Source of the DNA: SIAJ01 sp036266155
GTDB taxonomy: Bacteria > Planctomycetota > Planctomycetia > Gemmatales > Gemmataceae
Assembly: GCA_036266155.1 (NCBI GenBank)
Contig: DATANR010000358.1
Location: forward strand, 1 to 7,001
DNA: 7,001 bases
Reading direction: 5' to 3'
Below, piece by piece: positions 1-5,048 of this stretch (within the stretch, counting starts at the first letter, position 1; each line of letters begins with the position of its first letter). The notes below the pieces were generated by a model that was not told the DNA's origin, did not search any database, and saw only the letters and a program-made list of their open reading frames with translations. Position numbers and translations under genes: made by a program.

Positions 1-322
1 GGGTCGGGCAGGCCCCACGACGACGGGCAGGCCTGCGGGCGTTGTATGTGTATGACGGGGAACGGATTGGGGTGCCGGGCCTTCTCGGTCGCAGGCTCCC
101 TCGCAGCCCCGGCCTCTTGGGTTCCTTTGGGGTGTCGTCGCGGGGCTCCTTCATTCCCTGCCGGGGCGGTCCGGGACGCTGCAACCCAAGAGGCCGGGGC
201 TAGTCGCCCCAGCACCCCGCGTGGCGTCGCTGCGGCTCGCCACGCCCGCCGCTCGAACGCGGCGGACATCCGTTCCCGACGACGACGAGCCCGGTGTGTG
301 TTTACATCCGACGAGGTGGATC
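1..322. other. Left region without a convincing gene
   Basis: Open frames here have no recognisable product and run through inverted repeats, so I call no gene. Besides the 19-bp inverted repeat there is a 10-bp direct repeat (CGGGCAGGCC at 5-14 and 24-33) and a perfect 7-bp hairpin, CCGCCGC (246-252) with GCGGCGG (259-265), loop TCGAAC. The last part is the leader of the gene that starts at 323. Confidence 0.5.
105..201. repeat. 19-bp perfect inverted repeat (long hairpin)
   Basis: Positions 105-123 are the exact reverse complement of 183-201, enclosing 59 bases. The 3' arm can also pair locally: 196-200 (GGGGC) with 206-210 (GCCCC) around a 5-base loop, so two mutually exclusive foldings exist. 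There is no run of T after the stem, so it is not a classical intrinsic terminator. It could be the end of a gene left of the window, a small palindromic mobile repeat, or a leader structure of the TPR gene at 323. The repeat is seen directly; the function is unknown. Confidence 0.75.
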
Positions 323-1066
323 ATGGCGACGAAGAATACAGGGCGGCTTCTGATCGGGGCCATCGTCCTTTTCGCCACCGGAAGCGTGGGCGGTTGGTAC
401 GCCGCCAACTGGATTCCGGCCAAGCGTCTGATGTCGTCGGACGAAGCGAAAGCCACTCCTGCACCGACGCCGCCAGCCGACACGGACATTGAAGACATCA
501 AGGCCCAGGCCCAATATGAAACGGCACAGTGGTTCGAGTTCGTTCTCAAGGGCCCTCTGGCCCCTCGCACTTTGGGAAAACGGTGGTTGTCAGACTCTCC
601 GCCTCAACAGTCGGAAGATCTTGCCGACCTCGATAAGACTAACGCCTTTGATTGGAACATCCAACGTGCCGAGAGAATCGAGGCTCTCAGCAAACTGATT
701 GAGAAGCACAAGGACGGCGAAGCGGTGAGGAGCGCGTACGCGGATCGCGGCTGCCTCCGCTCGCGGAACAAGGAGTACGAGGCCGCCATCGCCGACTTTA
801 CGGTGGCGATCCGGATGGGAGATACCGGTGCCTATCTCGACCGCGCGGACGTGAGGATGAAGGCTGGCCAGTACGACCAAGCCATCGCCGACTACACCAA
901 GGTCATCGAATACACGGACACCAGGAATTCAAGCGTGAGCAAGGAAAAAGCTTACTACCACCGGGCTCTTGCGCATGCGATGAACTCCAATGCACATAAC
1001 TGTCGGGACGACTTTCGGCTCGCGGCCCAAAGTAGGCGCGAGCAGCAGGCGAAGGATAAGAAGTGA
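323..1066 (+). CDS. Membrane-anchored TPR-repeat protein
   Basis: A 247-residue protein. Residues 1-8 are basic and polar, and residues about 9-29 form one hydrophobic segment with no clear cleavage site, so it is probably a signal anchor with the rest outside the cytoplasm. Residues about 40-55 are a proline/alanine linker. The C-terminal half has roughly three tetratricopeptide repeats (about 135-168, 169-197 and 207-238); the clearest is residues 183-196, YDQAIADYTKVIE-like, with the spaced A/Y/G pattern of the family. TPRs bind other proteins; the partner is unknown. The ATG at 323 is preferred over an upstream in-frame start at 221 because GAGG (313-316) lies 6 bases before it and the hydrophobic anchor then falls at the N-terminus. 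The gene stands alone before the hairpin-rich small-gene cluster and may be element cargo or flanking chromosome. Confidence 0.8.
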   Translation: MATKNTGRLLIGAIVLFATGSVGGWYAANWIPAKRLMSSDEAKATPAPTPPADTDIEDIKAQAQYETAQWFEFVLKGPLAPRTLGKRWLSDSPPQQSEDLADLDKTNAFDWNIQRAERIEALSKLIEKHKDGEAVRSAYADRGCLRSRNKEYEAAIADFTVAIRMGDTGAYLDRADVRMKAGQYDQAIADYTKVIEYTDTRNSSVSKEKAYYHRALAHAMNSNAHNCRDDFRLAAQSRREQQAKDKK

Positions 1067-1079
1067 CCATCCCGCAACG

Positions 1080-1134
1080 TCTCTCATGTTCAGGGCAGAG
1101 AGAGGCAGAGCGTTTGGTGCGTCCGAGAGGGCGC
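1080..1134 (+). promoter_or_regulatory. Intergenic hairpin pair, one with a GNRA loop
   Basis: The first hairpin pairs TCTCTC (1080-1085) with GAGAGA (1098-1103) around a 12-base loop containing TCAGGG. The second pairs GCGTCC (1119-1124) with GGGCGC (1129-1134), including one G-T wobble, around the tetraloop GAGA, which fits GNRA. The order (GC or purine hairpin, then GNRA hairpin, then next gene) resembles the stronger elements at 1666 and 2537, but no CAACTTTYC hairpin follows. A diverged relative is possible; chance is also possible in GC-rich DNA. Confidence 0.4.
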
Positions 1135-1159
1135 GATATTTCTGTTCCCCCGTATCCGT

Positions 1160-1429
1160 ATGTCCCAAAGAAAGGAGTCCGCGAAGCTCATCATGGTTCG
1201 TGAAGGAGTCGAACTCCTCCACGTCGTCCAGAATAGGCATGACCGGGTCGTCATTTACCGGCACGTCTGCGAGGATGACGAAGACTCGTATACGTTCGAG
1301 TTGCAGCGCATCGCTTGCTGCGACTGGAGCCCACGGGTCGAGTTCCACGACTACGAACTGGACGACATCCTGACCGTACTCCGAAGTGCCCAGGAGGTGC
1401 TGAAGTCTTCCCGAAGCCACGATGAGTAA
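1160..1429 (+). CDS. Small protein of unknown function
   Basis: An 89-residue protein I do not recognise. The middle (VVIYRH through FHDYEL) alternates hydrophobic residues like several beta strands. A C-terminal segment (DDILTVLRSAQEVLKS) reads as an amphipathic helix, giving a probable beta-rich domain closed by one helix. It has no signal peptide or membrane segment and is acidic overall, so it is probably cytoplasmic. The start is uncertain: the ATG at 1160 gives the longest frame but has no ribosome binding site; the ATG at 1193 would give 78 residues and lies 15 bases after an AAAGGAG (1171-1177), rather far. The end overlaps the next gene by 8 bases, so the two are probably translated together. 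Confidence 0.6.
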   Translation: MSQRKESAKLIMVREGVELLHVVQNRHDRVVIYRHVCEDDEDSYTFELQRIACCDWSPRVEFHDYELDDILTVLRSAQEVLKSSRSHDE

Positions 1430-1655
1430 CACACAGGACACCATCGGCCTCACGCAGCTTCTCGACGAGATCGACAGCGACCTCGCCGATTTCCGCAAGA
1501 AGCACCCCACCGACTTCGGCGTCAAGACGACGTCGATGTGGTGGGAGCTGGAGCGTGAGCGATTGAAGGTTCGGCACGGCTCCGGCGTGGCGTTGACGCG
1601 CGTCTGGAGTCTCAAGCGGCTGGTGAGGATCATCTGCCGCGTGCTGGTCGGATAG
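1422..1655 (+). CDS. Small basic protein of unknown function
   Basis: A 77-residue protein with no family I can name. Residues 8-26 are a likely helix (LTQLLDEIDSDLADFRKK). A tryptophan pair with a charged stretch follows (WWELERERLK, residues 40-49). The C-terminus is basic and hydrophobic (RLVRIICRVLVG), a possible nucleic-acid or membrane contact, though too short for a firm membrane segment. The start codon lies inside the end of the upstream gene (8-base overlap, different frame) with no Shine-Dalgarno of its own, which suggests translational coupling. The stop codon is followed within 11 bases by the first hairpin of the structured element at 1666. Confidence 0.6.
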   Translation: MSNTQDTIGLTQLLDEIDSDLADFRKKHPTDFGVKTTSMWWELERERLKVRHGSGVALTRVWSLKRLVRIICRVLVG

Positions 1656-1665
1656 CACGGAAGCT

Positions 1666-1751
1666 CTGGCCGCTGCCCCTGACGGCGGCCAGCTTTCAAC
1701 CGAGCGATCGGTTGCTTTCTGCGAACGCGACAACTTTCCTCGCGCATCGCA
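1666..1751 (+). repeat. Structured intergenic element, copy 1
   Basis: Three hairpins in a row. P1: CTGGCCGC (1666-1673) with GCGGCCAG (1685-1692), loop TGCCCCTGACG. P2: CAACCGA (1697-1703) with TCGGTTG (1708-1714), loop GCGA, a GNRA tetraloop. P3: TGCGA (1720-1724) and CGCGA (1726-1730) with TCGCG (1740-1744) and TCGCA (1747-1751), internal loop A opposite CA, and terminal loop CAACTTTCC (1731-1739). A second copy lies at 2537-2665 with the same order and loops but altered stems. It starts 10 bases after a stop codon and ends 25 bases before the next start, so P1 could terminate transcription while P2 and P3 act in the next leader. It could also be a separate small RNA or a recombination site used as folded single-stranded DNA. 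Confidence 0.65.
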
Positions 1752-1776
1752 ACACGAAACACGAAGAGGACGAGCC

Positions 1777-2088
1777 GTGATCCCGCTGCCTCCGAACATC
1801 GACGACATGCCGCGCATGAAACGCTGGCTGGTGAACTTGTCGGCGGCATGCGGCGCAACGATGGATGGCGGAAGGAAACTGACGTCGCTCGACGCACTCG
1901 TTCTCTTGAATCCAGGCGATCCTCGCTTTGAACCCACGCTGAACGCCATCGCCGATGCGTTGCCAGCGAAAGTCTTAGACGACTTCCACTCGCTCCAGCC
2001 GCGCGACGCGCGGAAGCGAGAGGTCCAGACGGAGAGCGCCGAGAATTACATCAGAGATTTGTTCCCTCCCGAATGGGAGGAGACGTGA
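1777..2088 (+). CDS. Hypothetical acidic protein, GTG start
   Basis: A 103-residue protein I do not recognise. It reads as largely helical and cytoplasmic, with no signal peptide, membrane segment or cysteine cluster. The only phrase that stands out is NPGDPRFEPTLNAIADALP (about residues 45-63), followed by a charged region and an acidic end. The GTG at 1777 is well supported: GAGGA (1766-1770) sits 6 bases upstream, the best ribosome binding site in this cluster. The next hairpin begins 3 bases after the stop codon. The gene sits alone between two hairpin-rich gaps, so it may be its own transcription unit or cassette. Confidence 0.6.
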   Translation: MIPLPPNIDDMPRMKRWLVNLSAACGATMDGGRKLTSLDALVLLNPGDPRFEPTLNAIADALPAKVLDDFHSLQPRDARKREVQTESAENYIRDLFPPEWEET

Positions 2089-2090
2089 GA

Positions 2091-2162
2091 CACCGCGAGC
2101 GTCGTTCTCGATCAGGGTCAGTTCGGCGCTCCGGTGGTTTCGGGCGTGCGGCCCTTCCGCAC
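2091..2162 (+). promoter_or_regulatory. Two strong hairpins between small genes
   Basis: The first stem pairs CACCG (2091-2095) and GAGCGTCG (2097-2104) with CGGCGCTC (2124-2131) and CGGTG (2132-2136): 13 pairs with one bulged C and one G-T wobble. Its 19-base loop contains TCAGGG. The second pairs GTGCGG (2146-2151) with CCGCAC (2157-2162), loop CCCTT. The first begins 3 bases after a stop codon. Without a T run it is not a textbook terminator, but it may stop or stabilise the upstream transcript. The second is in the leader of the gene at 2180 and is followed by AGTTTCCT, faintly like the conserved P3 loop of the structured elements. Confidence 0.5.
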
Positions 2163-2179
2163 AGTTTCCTTCCACCTTT

Positions 2180-2530
2180 ATGGTCAAGAAGAACAAGGAC
2201 GTTGCGGGCACAGGATTGCCCGCGAAACAACCGGCCGTCACGGATGCGGCAATGGGGATGAAGAGGTCCCCACTCAAGACTCTCCGCGTCGAGGACTGCT
2301 TCGCCAGTATTTGGGTGCGCGAGTTCCTGAAGAATGGCGAGATGCGGCGGTTCTTCTCGGTTTCGTTCGAGCGGTCCTATAAGGATCGCGACGGGGCTTG
2401 GAAGTACACCAAATCCTTCGACCTGGACAGTCTTGGCAAGCTCGTGATGCTCTGTCAGCAGGCTTCGGAAGCGATTCCGAAGTTCGACGAGGAGCTCGAA
2501 GAGTATTACGCGAGCGACAAGGGAGCATGA
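2180..2530 (+). CDS. Small protein, mobile-element-type family
   Basis: A 116-residue protein. Residues 1-30 are basic and low in complexity, probably flexible. Residues about 36-95 form a compact domain in which strand-like stretches (CFASIWVREF, RRFFSVSFERSY) lead to an aromatic and charged patch (KDRDGAWKYTKSF) and then a helix (SLGKLVMLCQQASEAI). The pattern of strands, 'YKDxDGxWKxTxSF' and a final helix recalls short uncharacterised proteins I associate with plasmids and integrated elements; I cannot give a family name or function. A nucleic-acid-binding role is conceivable but not shown. The ATG at 2180 has no Shine-Dalgarno and follows a short hairpin leader. The stop is followed after 6 bases by the second structured element. 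Confidence 0.7.
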   Translation: MVKKNKDVAGTGLPAKQPAVTDAAMGMKRSPLKTLRVEDCFASIWVREFLKNGEMRRFFSVSFERSYKDRDGAWKYTKSFDLDSLGKLVMLCQQASEAIPKFDEELEEYYASDKGA

Positions 2531-2536
2531 TGCCTC

Positions 2537-2665
2537 TGGGGGCCGCCCTGACGGCCCCCACATCACCGCGTGACGGCAACGCGCGGCTCGCAAGAGCTGA
2601 CAGTTGCCTTCGCGGGTGAGCACCTTACTTTCGCGGAACGCCACAACTTTTCTGGCGCTTTCCGC
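2537..2665 (+). repeat. Structured intergenic element, copy 2
   Basis: P1: TGGGGGCC (2537-2544) with GGCCCCCA (2553-2560), loop GCCCTGAC. P2 is longer than in copy 1: ACCGCG (2565-2570) with CGCGG-G-T (2611-2617), then GGCAAC (2575-2580) with GTTGCC (2603-2608), then GCTC (2586-2589) with GAGC (2594-2597) around GCAA, a GNRA tetraloop. P3: GCGGA (2633-2637) and CGCCA (2639-2643) with TGGCG (2653-2657) and TCCGC (2661-2665), internal loop A opposite CTT, loop CAACTTTTC (2644-2652). Over 23 aligned positions (1723-1745 against 2636-2658) the copies differ at three; two of these are partner bases that changed together (1729/1741 against 2642/2654). Confidence 0.65.
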
Positions 2666-2824
2666 ATCCTTTGAAATCCCGGCATCGGTGGGGCAGGCCG
2701 AAGTGTTCGCGGCCGTGCTACCGGTCAAGGAGATCCCTCCGGGGCTCCTCCGTGACCGGTGCGCTTCGTCCGCTTTGCGACAAGCCTGCCTCCACCGAGG
2801 CTTACTTCTTTCCTTCTTTGTTCC
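2666..2824 (+). promoter_or_regulatory. Hairpin-rich leader of the methyltransferase gene
   Basis: A long stem pairs ACCGGTCA (2720-2727) with TGACCGGT (2753-2760), continues as AGGAG (2728-2732) with CTCCT (2745-2749), and closes with CCC/GGG around TCCG (2738-2741), a UNCG-type tetraloop: 16 pairs with two small bulges. A second hairpin pairs AAGCCT (2782-2787) with AGGCTT (2798-2803). A shorter one, GGCCG with CGGCC, lies near 2697-2715. The AGGAG buried in the big stem looks like a ribosome binding site, but it is too far from the chosen start at 2825 to serve it. Confidence 0.55.
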
Positions 2825-3526
2825 ATGCGAGATATCGCACACACACCAACGGCATTCGATATCGCGGTCTTGCCGCGAGCGCCGAAGAACGCGAGTCCCG
2901 TCCCGTGGCTCACGTCGCTCTACCACAAGACGACGCGGGGTAACTACGGCGACTCCCGTTACCCCGGAAACTGCAGCGGGGAGATCATAAAGGACTTGCT
3001 ACGCTACTTTCGTCCGGCGAGCGTGCTGGACCCGATGAGCGGATCGGGAACGTGTCGCGACGTCTGCGACGAGTTGTGCATCGATTGCTGCTCGGACGAC
3101 CTCCGGTACGGCGCTGACGCCTGTGATCCCGAGACGTTCGGCGGCCCATTCCGCTTCGATTTCATCTGGGCTCACCCCCCGTACTGGCGGCAAAAGCTCT
3201 ACACCAAAGACCCGCGCGACCTGTCCGCAGCTCCGACCCTCGGAGCGTTCCTCGAACGGTACGGCCAGTTCATCCGCAACTGCGCGTCGTCACTCGCTCC
3301 GGGCGGCAAGTTCGCCGTCCTCATGGGCGACTACAGCGATCGCGAGGCAGGGTTCTGTCCGCTGGTCTACCACACTAAGCGGTTGGCGTTCGACGCCGGA
3401 CTGCGCCAGTGCTGCACGGACATCATCCGCTTCAGCCACGGCGCGAGCAGTTCGCACAAGACTTACCAGAGCTCCTTCATCCCAGGCTTGCACGACGTGT
3501 GTGCCGTGTTCGAGAAGGTGCGCTAA
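2825..3526 (+). CDS. Solitary DNA methyltransferase (N4/N6-amino type)
   Basis: A 233-residue SAM-dependent enzyme that probably methylates adenine N6 or cytosine N4 in DNA. Residues 47-52 (YPGNCS area, leading into EIIKDLL) resemble the conserved block before the SAM site. Motif I is LDPMSGSGT (68-76), binding SAM. Motif IV is HPPYW (117-121), the catalytic loop; the family usually has D, N or S before PPY/W, so the His is unusual. Motif order is I then IV, with little room for a target recognition domain between them; recognition may lie after residue 121. No restriction enzyme or specificity subunit is adjacent, so this is probably an orphan enzyme, as on phages and integrative elements. 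The ATG at 2825 starts just before the conserved part; an in-frame GTG at 2759 lies inside a strong hairpin and is less likely. Confidence 0.85.
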   Translation: MRDIAHTPTAFDIAVLPRAPKNASPVPWLTSLYHKTTRGNYGDSRYPGNCSGEIIKDLLRYFRPASVLDPMSGSGTCRDVCDELCIDCCSDDLRYGADACDPETFGGPFRFDFIWAHPPYWRQKLYTKDPRDLSAAPTLGAFLERYGQFIRNCASSLAPGGKFAVLMGDYSDREAGFCPLVYHTKRLAFDAGLRQCCTDIIRFSHGASSSHKTYQSSFIPGLHDVCAVFEKVR

Positions 3527-3554
3527 CTTCCTACCCATTTTTCCCGACTAAGAG

Positions 3555-3902
3555 ATGTCAACCAATGAAAAAGCACCGGCACACACTCCCCTCCCTTGGC
3601 ATACCGATTGGCTCGGTGATGATCGCGGATGGATCCTTGACAAACAGAACAACTACCTCGCTGAAATCGTCACGGAAGACGATTGCGGATTCGTGGTTCC
3701 AAAGAACGAACAGCGGGCGAACGGGGAGTTCATCGTCCGGGCCTGCAACGCTCACGACGACCTGCTCGACGCCTGCTACCTCGCCCTCGAAGAGATTGAA
3801 CAGTGGGACGAGGTGATGGGCGGGAGTGAAGACCCGCGAACTCGAGAAGCGATCGACGCCCTGAAATCTGCTATCCGCGAATCCCATGGAAACGCCGCGT
3901 AA
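3555..3902 (+). CDS. Phage-type 'HTPxPW' small protein
   Basis: A 115-residue protein. Near its N-terminus it carries HTPLPW (residues 10-15), the hallmark of a widespread family of short proteins on phages and integrated elements (usually HTPGPW). As in that family, a strand-rich first half is followed by an 'NARLIAAAP'-like segment, here EFIVRACNAHDDLLDACYLAL (about 58-78), and a C-terminal helix. The family has no established function that I know of. It lies 28 bases after the methyltransferase and overlaps the primase-polymerase gene by 17 bases, so the three are probably cotranscribed. AGAG directly touches the start codon, too close to be a normal ribosome binding site. Confidence 0.75.
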   Translation: MSTNEKAPAHTPLPWHTDWLGDDRGWILDKQNNYLAEIVTEDDCGFVVPKNEQRANGEFIVRACNAHDDLLDACYLALEEIEQWDEVMGGSEDPRTREAIDALKSAIRESHGNAA

Positions 3903-4662
3903 CGCCCTCGCCGTCGCCTTTGATGCCCTTCACAAGGGGATCGTCCCACTTCCGTGCTACCCCGGCACGAAGCTTCCGATGGTTCGCTGGAAGGAGTGGC
4001 AGCACGAACTCCCGCCCGAGGAACTGATTCGGGAGTGGTTCCGATTTGAATGCAACATCGCGATCCTCACGACGGGCATGGTCGTGTTCGATTGCGACGA
4101 CCCGGACGAGGCCGATCAGGTGGTCATCGAGTGCGGGGAGACATTGCACCGGCTGAAGACGCCGCGGGGCGGGTTTCATCTCGGTTACCGGAGACGCAAA
4201 GGCGTGAAGGTCGGCAACGCCGTGAAAATCAAAGGCCGCGCCATCGATCTACGCACAGACGGCGGCATGGAAATGATCCCGCCTTCGTTCACGGAAGATG
4301 ACAAATACGAATGGATCACGGACGGGCCACTGCCGCTCATCGATCTTCCCGTCGCGTGCGTCGGCTGGACACGCGAGCGAAGCCGCAAGAAGACGCGGGC
4401 AGTGCTGACCATTGGTCCGCCTGCAGAAGGATCGATCCGCTTTCCCGAAGCGTACGCGCTTCGGGTCATGTCGATTCAGGGCAGCAACGGCAGCCGCGGG
4501 CTCGTCCGCATGGTGTGCATTATGCGCGACGCGGGCAGGACCCCCAAGCAGACGCTCGACTACGCCCTCGGCCCGTGGAACGCGGCGTGCGCCGTTCCGC
4601 CATGGACCGAGAAGGAAATCCGCCATGCGATCCGGCGGCATTATGGGATCGCTGACTTCTAA
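3886..4662 (+). CDS. Primase-polymerase (PrimPol) domain protein
   Basis: A 258-residue protein of the archaeo-eukaryotic primase superfamily (bifunctional primase/polymerase N-terminal domain). It would make primers or short DNA on a single-stranded template to start replication of the element. Seen: GIVPLPCYPGTKLPM (18-32), the typical opening; the metal-binding FDCDD (D69, D71); GGFHL (H98), the nucleotide-binding histidine motif; and IDLRTDGG (D121, D125) leading to IPPS, as in the family's 'DxRxxGGxxxxPPS'. Residues about 198-252 (GLVRM...CIMRDAG... WNAACAVPPW) look like the small helical primase C-terminal domain. The usual helicase domain is absent, so the protein ends after the primase module. 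Its start overlaps the upstream gene by 17 bases in another frame, suggesting coupled translation. Confidence 0.88.
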   Translation: METPRNALAVAFDALHKGIVPLPCYPGTKLPMVRWKEWQHELPPEELIREWFRFECNIAILTTGMVVFDCDDPDEADQVVIECGETLHRLKTPRGGFHLGYRRRKGVKVGNAVKIKGRAIDLRTDGGMEMIPPSFTEDDKYEWITDGPLPLIDLPVACVGWTRERSRKKTRAVLTIGPPAEGSIRFPEAYALRVMSIQGSNGSRGLVRMVCIMRDAGRTPKQTLDYALGPWNAACAVPPWTEKEIRHAIRRHYGIADF

Positions 4663-4674
4663 GGAGTGATTGCG

Positions 4675-4884
4675 ATGGCGACCGAGTTGACAATCCACGG
4701 CACCGGGAGCGGAACCTGCTCGCTCTCGGGCAAGTCCGGCGAAGGGCTGACGGTTACGTTCAAGGACGGCACCCTGTCGGAGTCCTTTTTGTCTTGGAAG
4801 GGCTTCCAGCAACTGCTCGGCATGAAGGCCGGCGGGTCGAAAAAGCCAGCCCCACCCGTCCAAGCGGTGGCACCGAAGACTTGA
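4675..4884 (+). CDS. Small beta-rich protein of unknown function
   Basis: A 69-residue protein that I cannot assign. Residues 2-34 alternate polar and hydrophobic residues with many glycines, suggesting beta strands (LTIHGTGSGTCSLSGKSG, then LTVTFKDG). A short helix follows (FQQLLGMKAG, about 43-52), then a basic, proline-rich tail (KKPAPPVQAVAPK). There is no membrane segment. The ATG at 4675 is chosen because AAGGAG (4661-4666) lies 8 bases upstream and partly overlaps the stop codon of the PrimPol gene; a GTG at 4666 is in frame but sits in that binding site. It is almost certainly in the same operon as the primase, so a helper role in replication is plausible but unproven. Confidence 0.65.
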   Translation: MATELTIHGTGSGTCSLSGKSGEGLTVTFKDGTLSESFLSWKGFQQLLGMKAGGSKKPAPPVQAVAPKT

Positions 4885-5035
4885 CGTGAGAAACGAATGC
4901 CGTGGGCCGTGGGCTTCTCATCCCACACGGGTGCGTCCGTCGAGCTGTCCTCTCCGCACGAGGCTGGCACTGTCGGCTCGAACCCCCGGCATCCACCCTC
5001 CAAAGTACAAACCTGCGAAGGCACGCCCTATGTCG
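4885..5035 (+). other. Intergenic region with a tRNA-like stretch
   Basis: A hairpin pairs CCG..TGGG with CCCA..CGG (about 4908-4930, two bulged bases). From 4929 to 5002 (74 bases) there are tRNA-like marks: GGGTG at the 5' end can pair with CACCC at the 3' end, a TCGAAC as in a T-loop (about 4978-4983), and a final T-CCA. No D-arm is visible, the T-stem closes only around an 11-base loop, and the anticodon loop lacks the conserved T33. I read it as a chance resemblance or a decayed tRNA-like piece, not a working tRNA. Confidence 0.35.
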
Positions 5036-5048
5036 ATAGGTCACCTAT
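5036..5048. promoter_or_regulatory. Palindrome over the start of the HTH gene
   Basis: ATAGGT-C-ACCTAT is a perfect 6+1+6 palindrome whose last two bases are the first two of the start codon at 5047. A dyad placed here suits a dimeric repressor, possibly the encoded HTH protein or the element's own regulator, blocking its own translation start or promoter. It also contains the only AGG near the start. Binding is inferred; only the symmetry is seen. Confidence 0.45.

Noticed and set aside
1666..1692. Intrinsic terminators for the first hairpins at 1666 and 2537
   Set aside because: Strong GC stems but no T run on either strand; a terminator role is possible but cannot be called from sequence.
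929..1949. Long minus-strand open frames over the small genes (929-1897 and 1251-1949)
   Set aside because: Arginine- and serine-rich shadow translations of GC-rich DNA with no domain pattern; they would cross the structured gap, and the plus-strand genes have better starts and coupling.
1656..2665. Standard integron attC sites in the gaps
   Set aside because: The CAAC...GTTG pairs do not fit the RYYYAAC and GTTRRRY core boxes in the right places, and the only recombinase present is a phage-type integrase.
2051..2926. 291-codon minus-strand open frame
   Set aside because: No recognisable domain; it crosses a plus-strand gene, two hairpin regions and the methyltransferase start. Probably a by-product of base composition.
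4977..4985. CTCGAACCC shared with the tRNA-Asp T-arm region (6461-6469), as a possible second attachment site
   Set aside because: Only nine bases match and flanks differ; an attachment repeat should extend to the tRNA 3' end.
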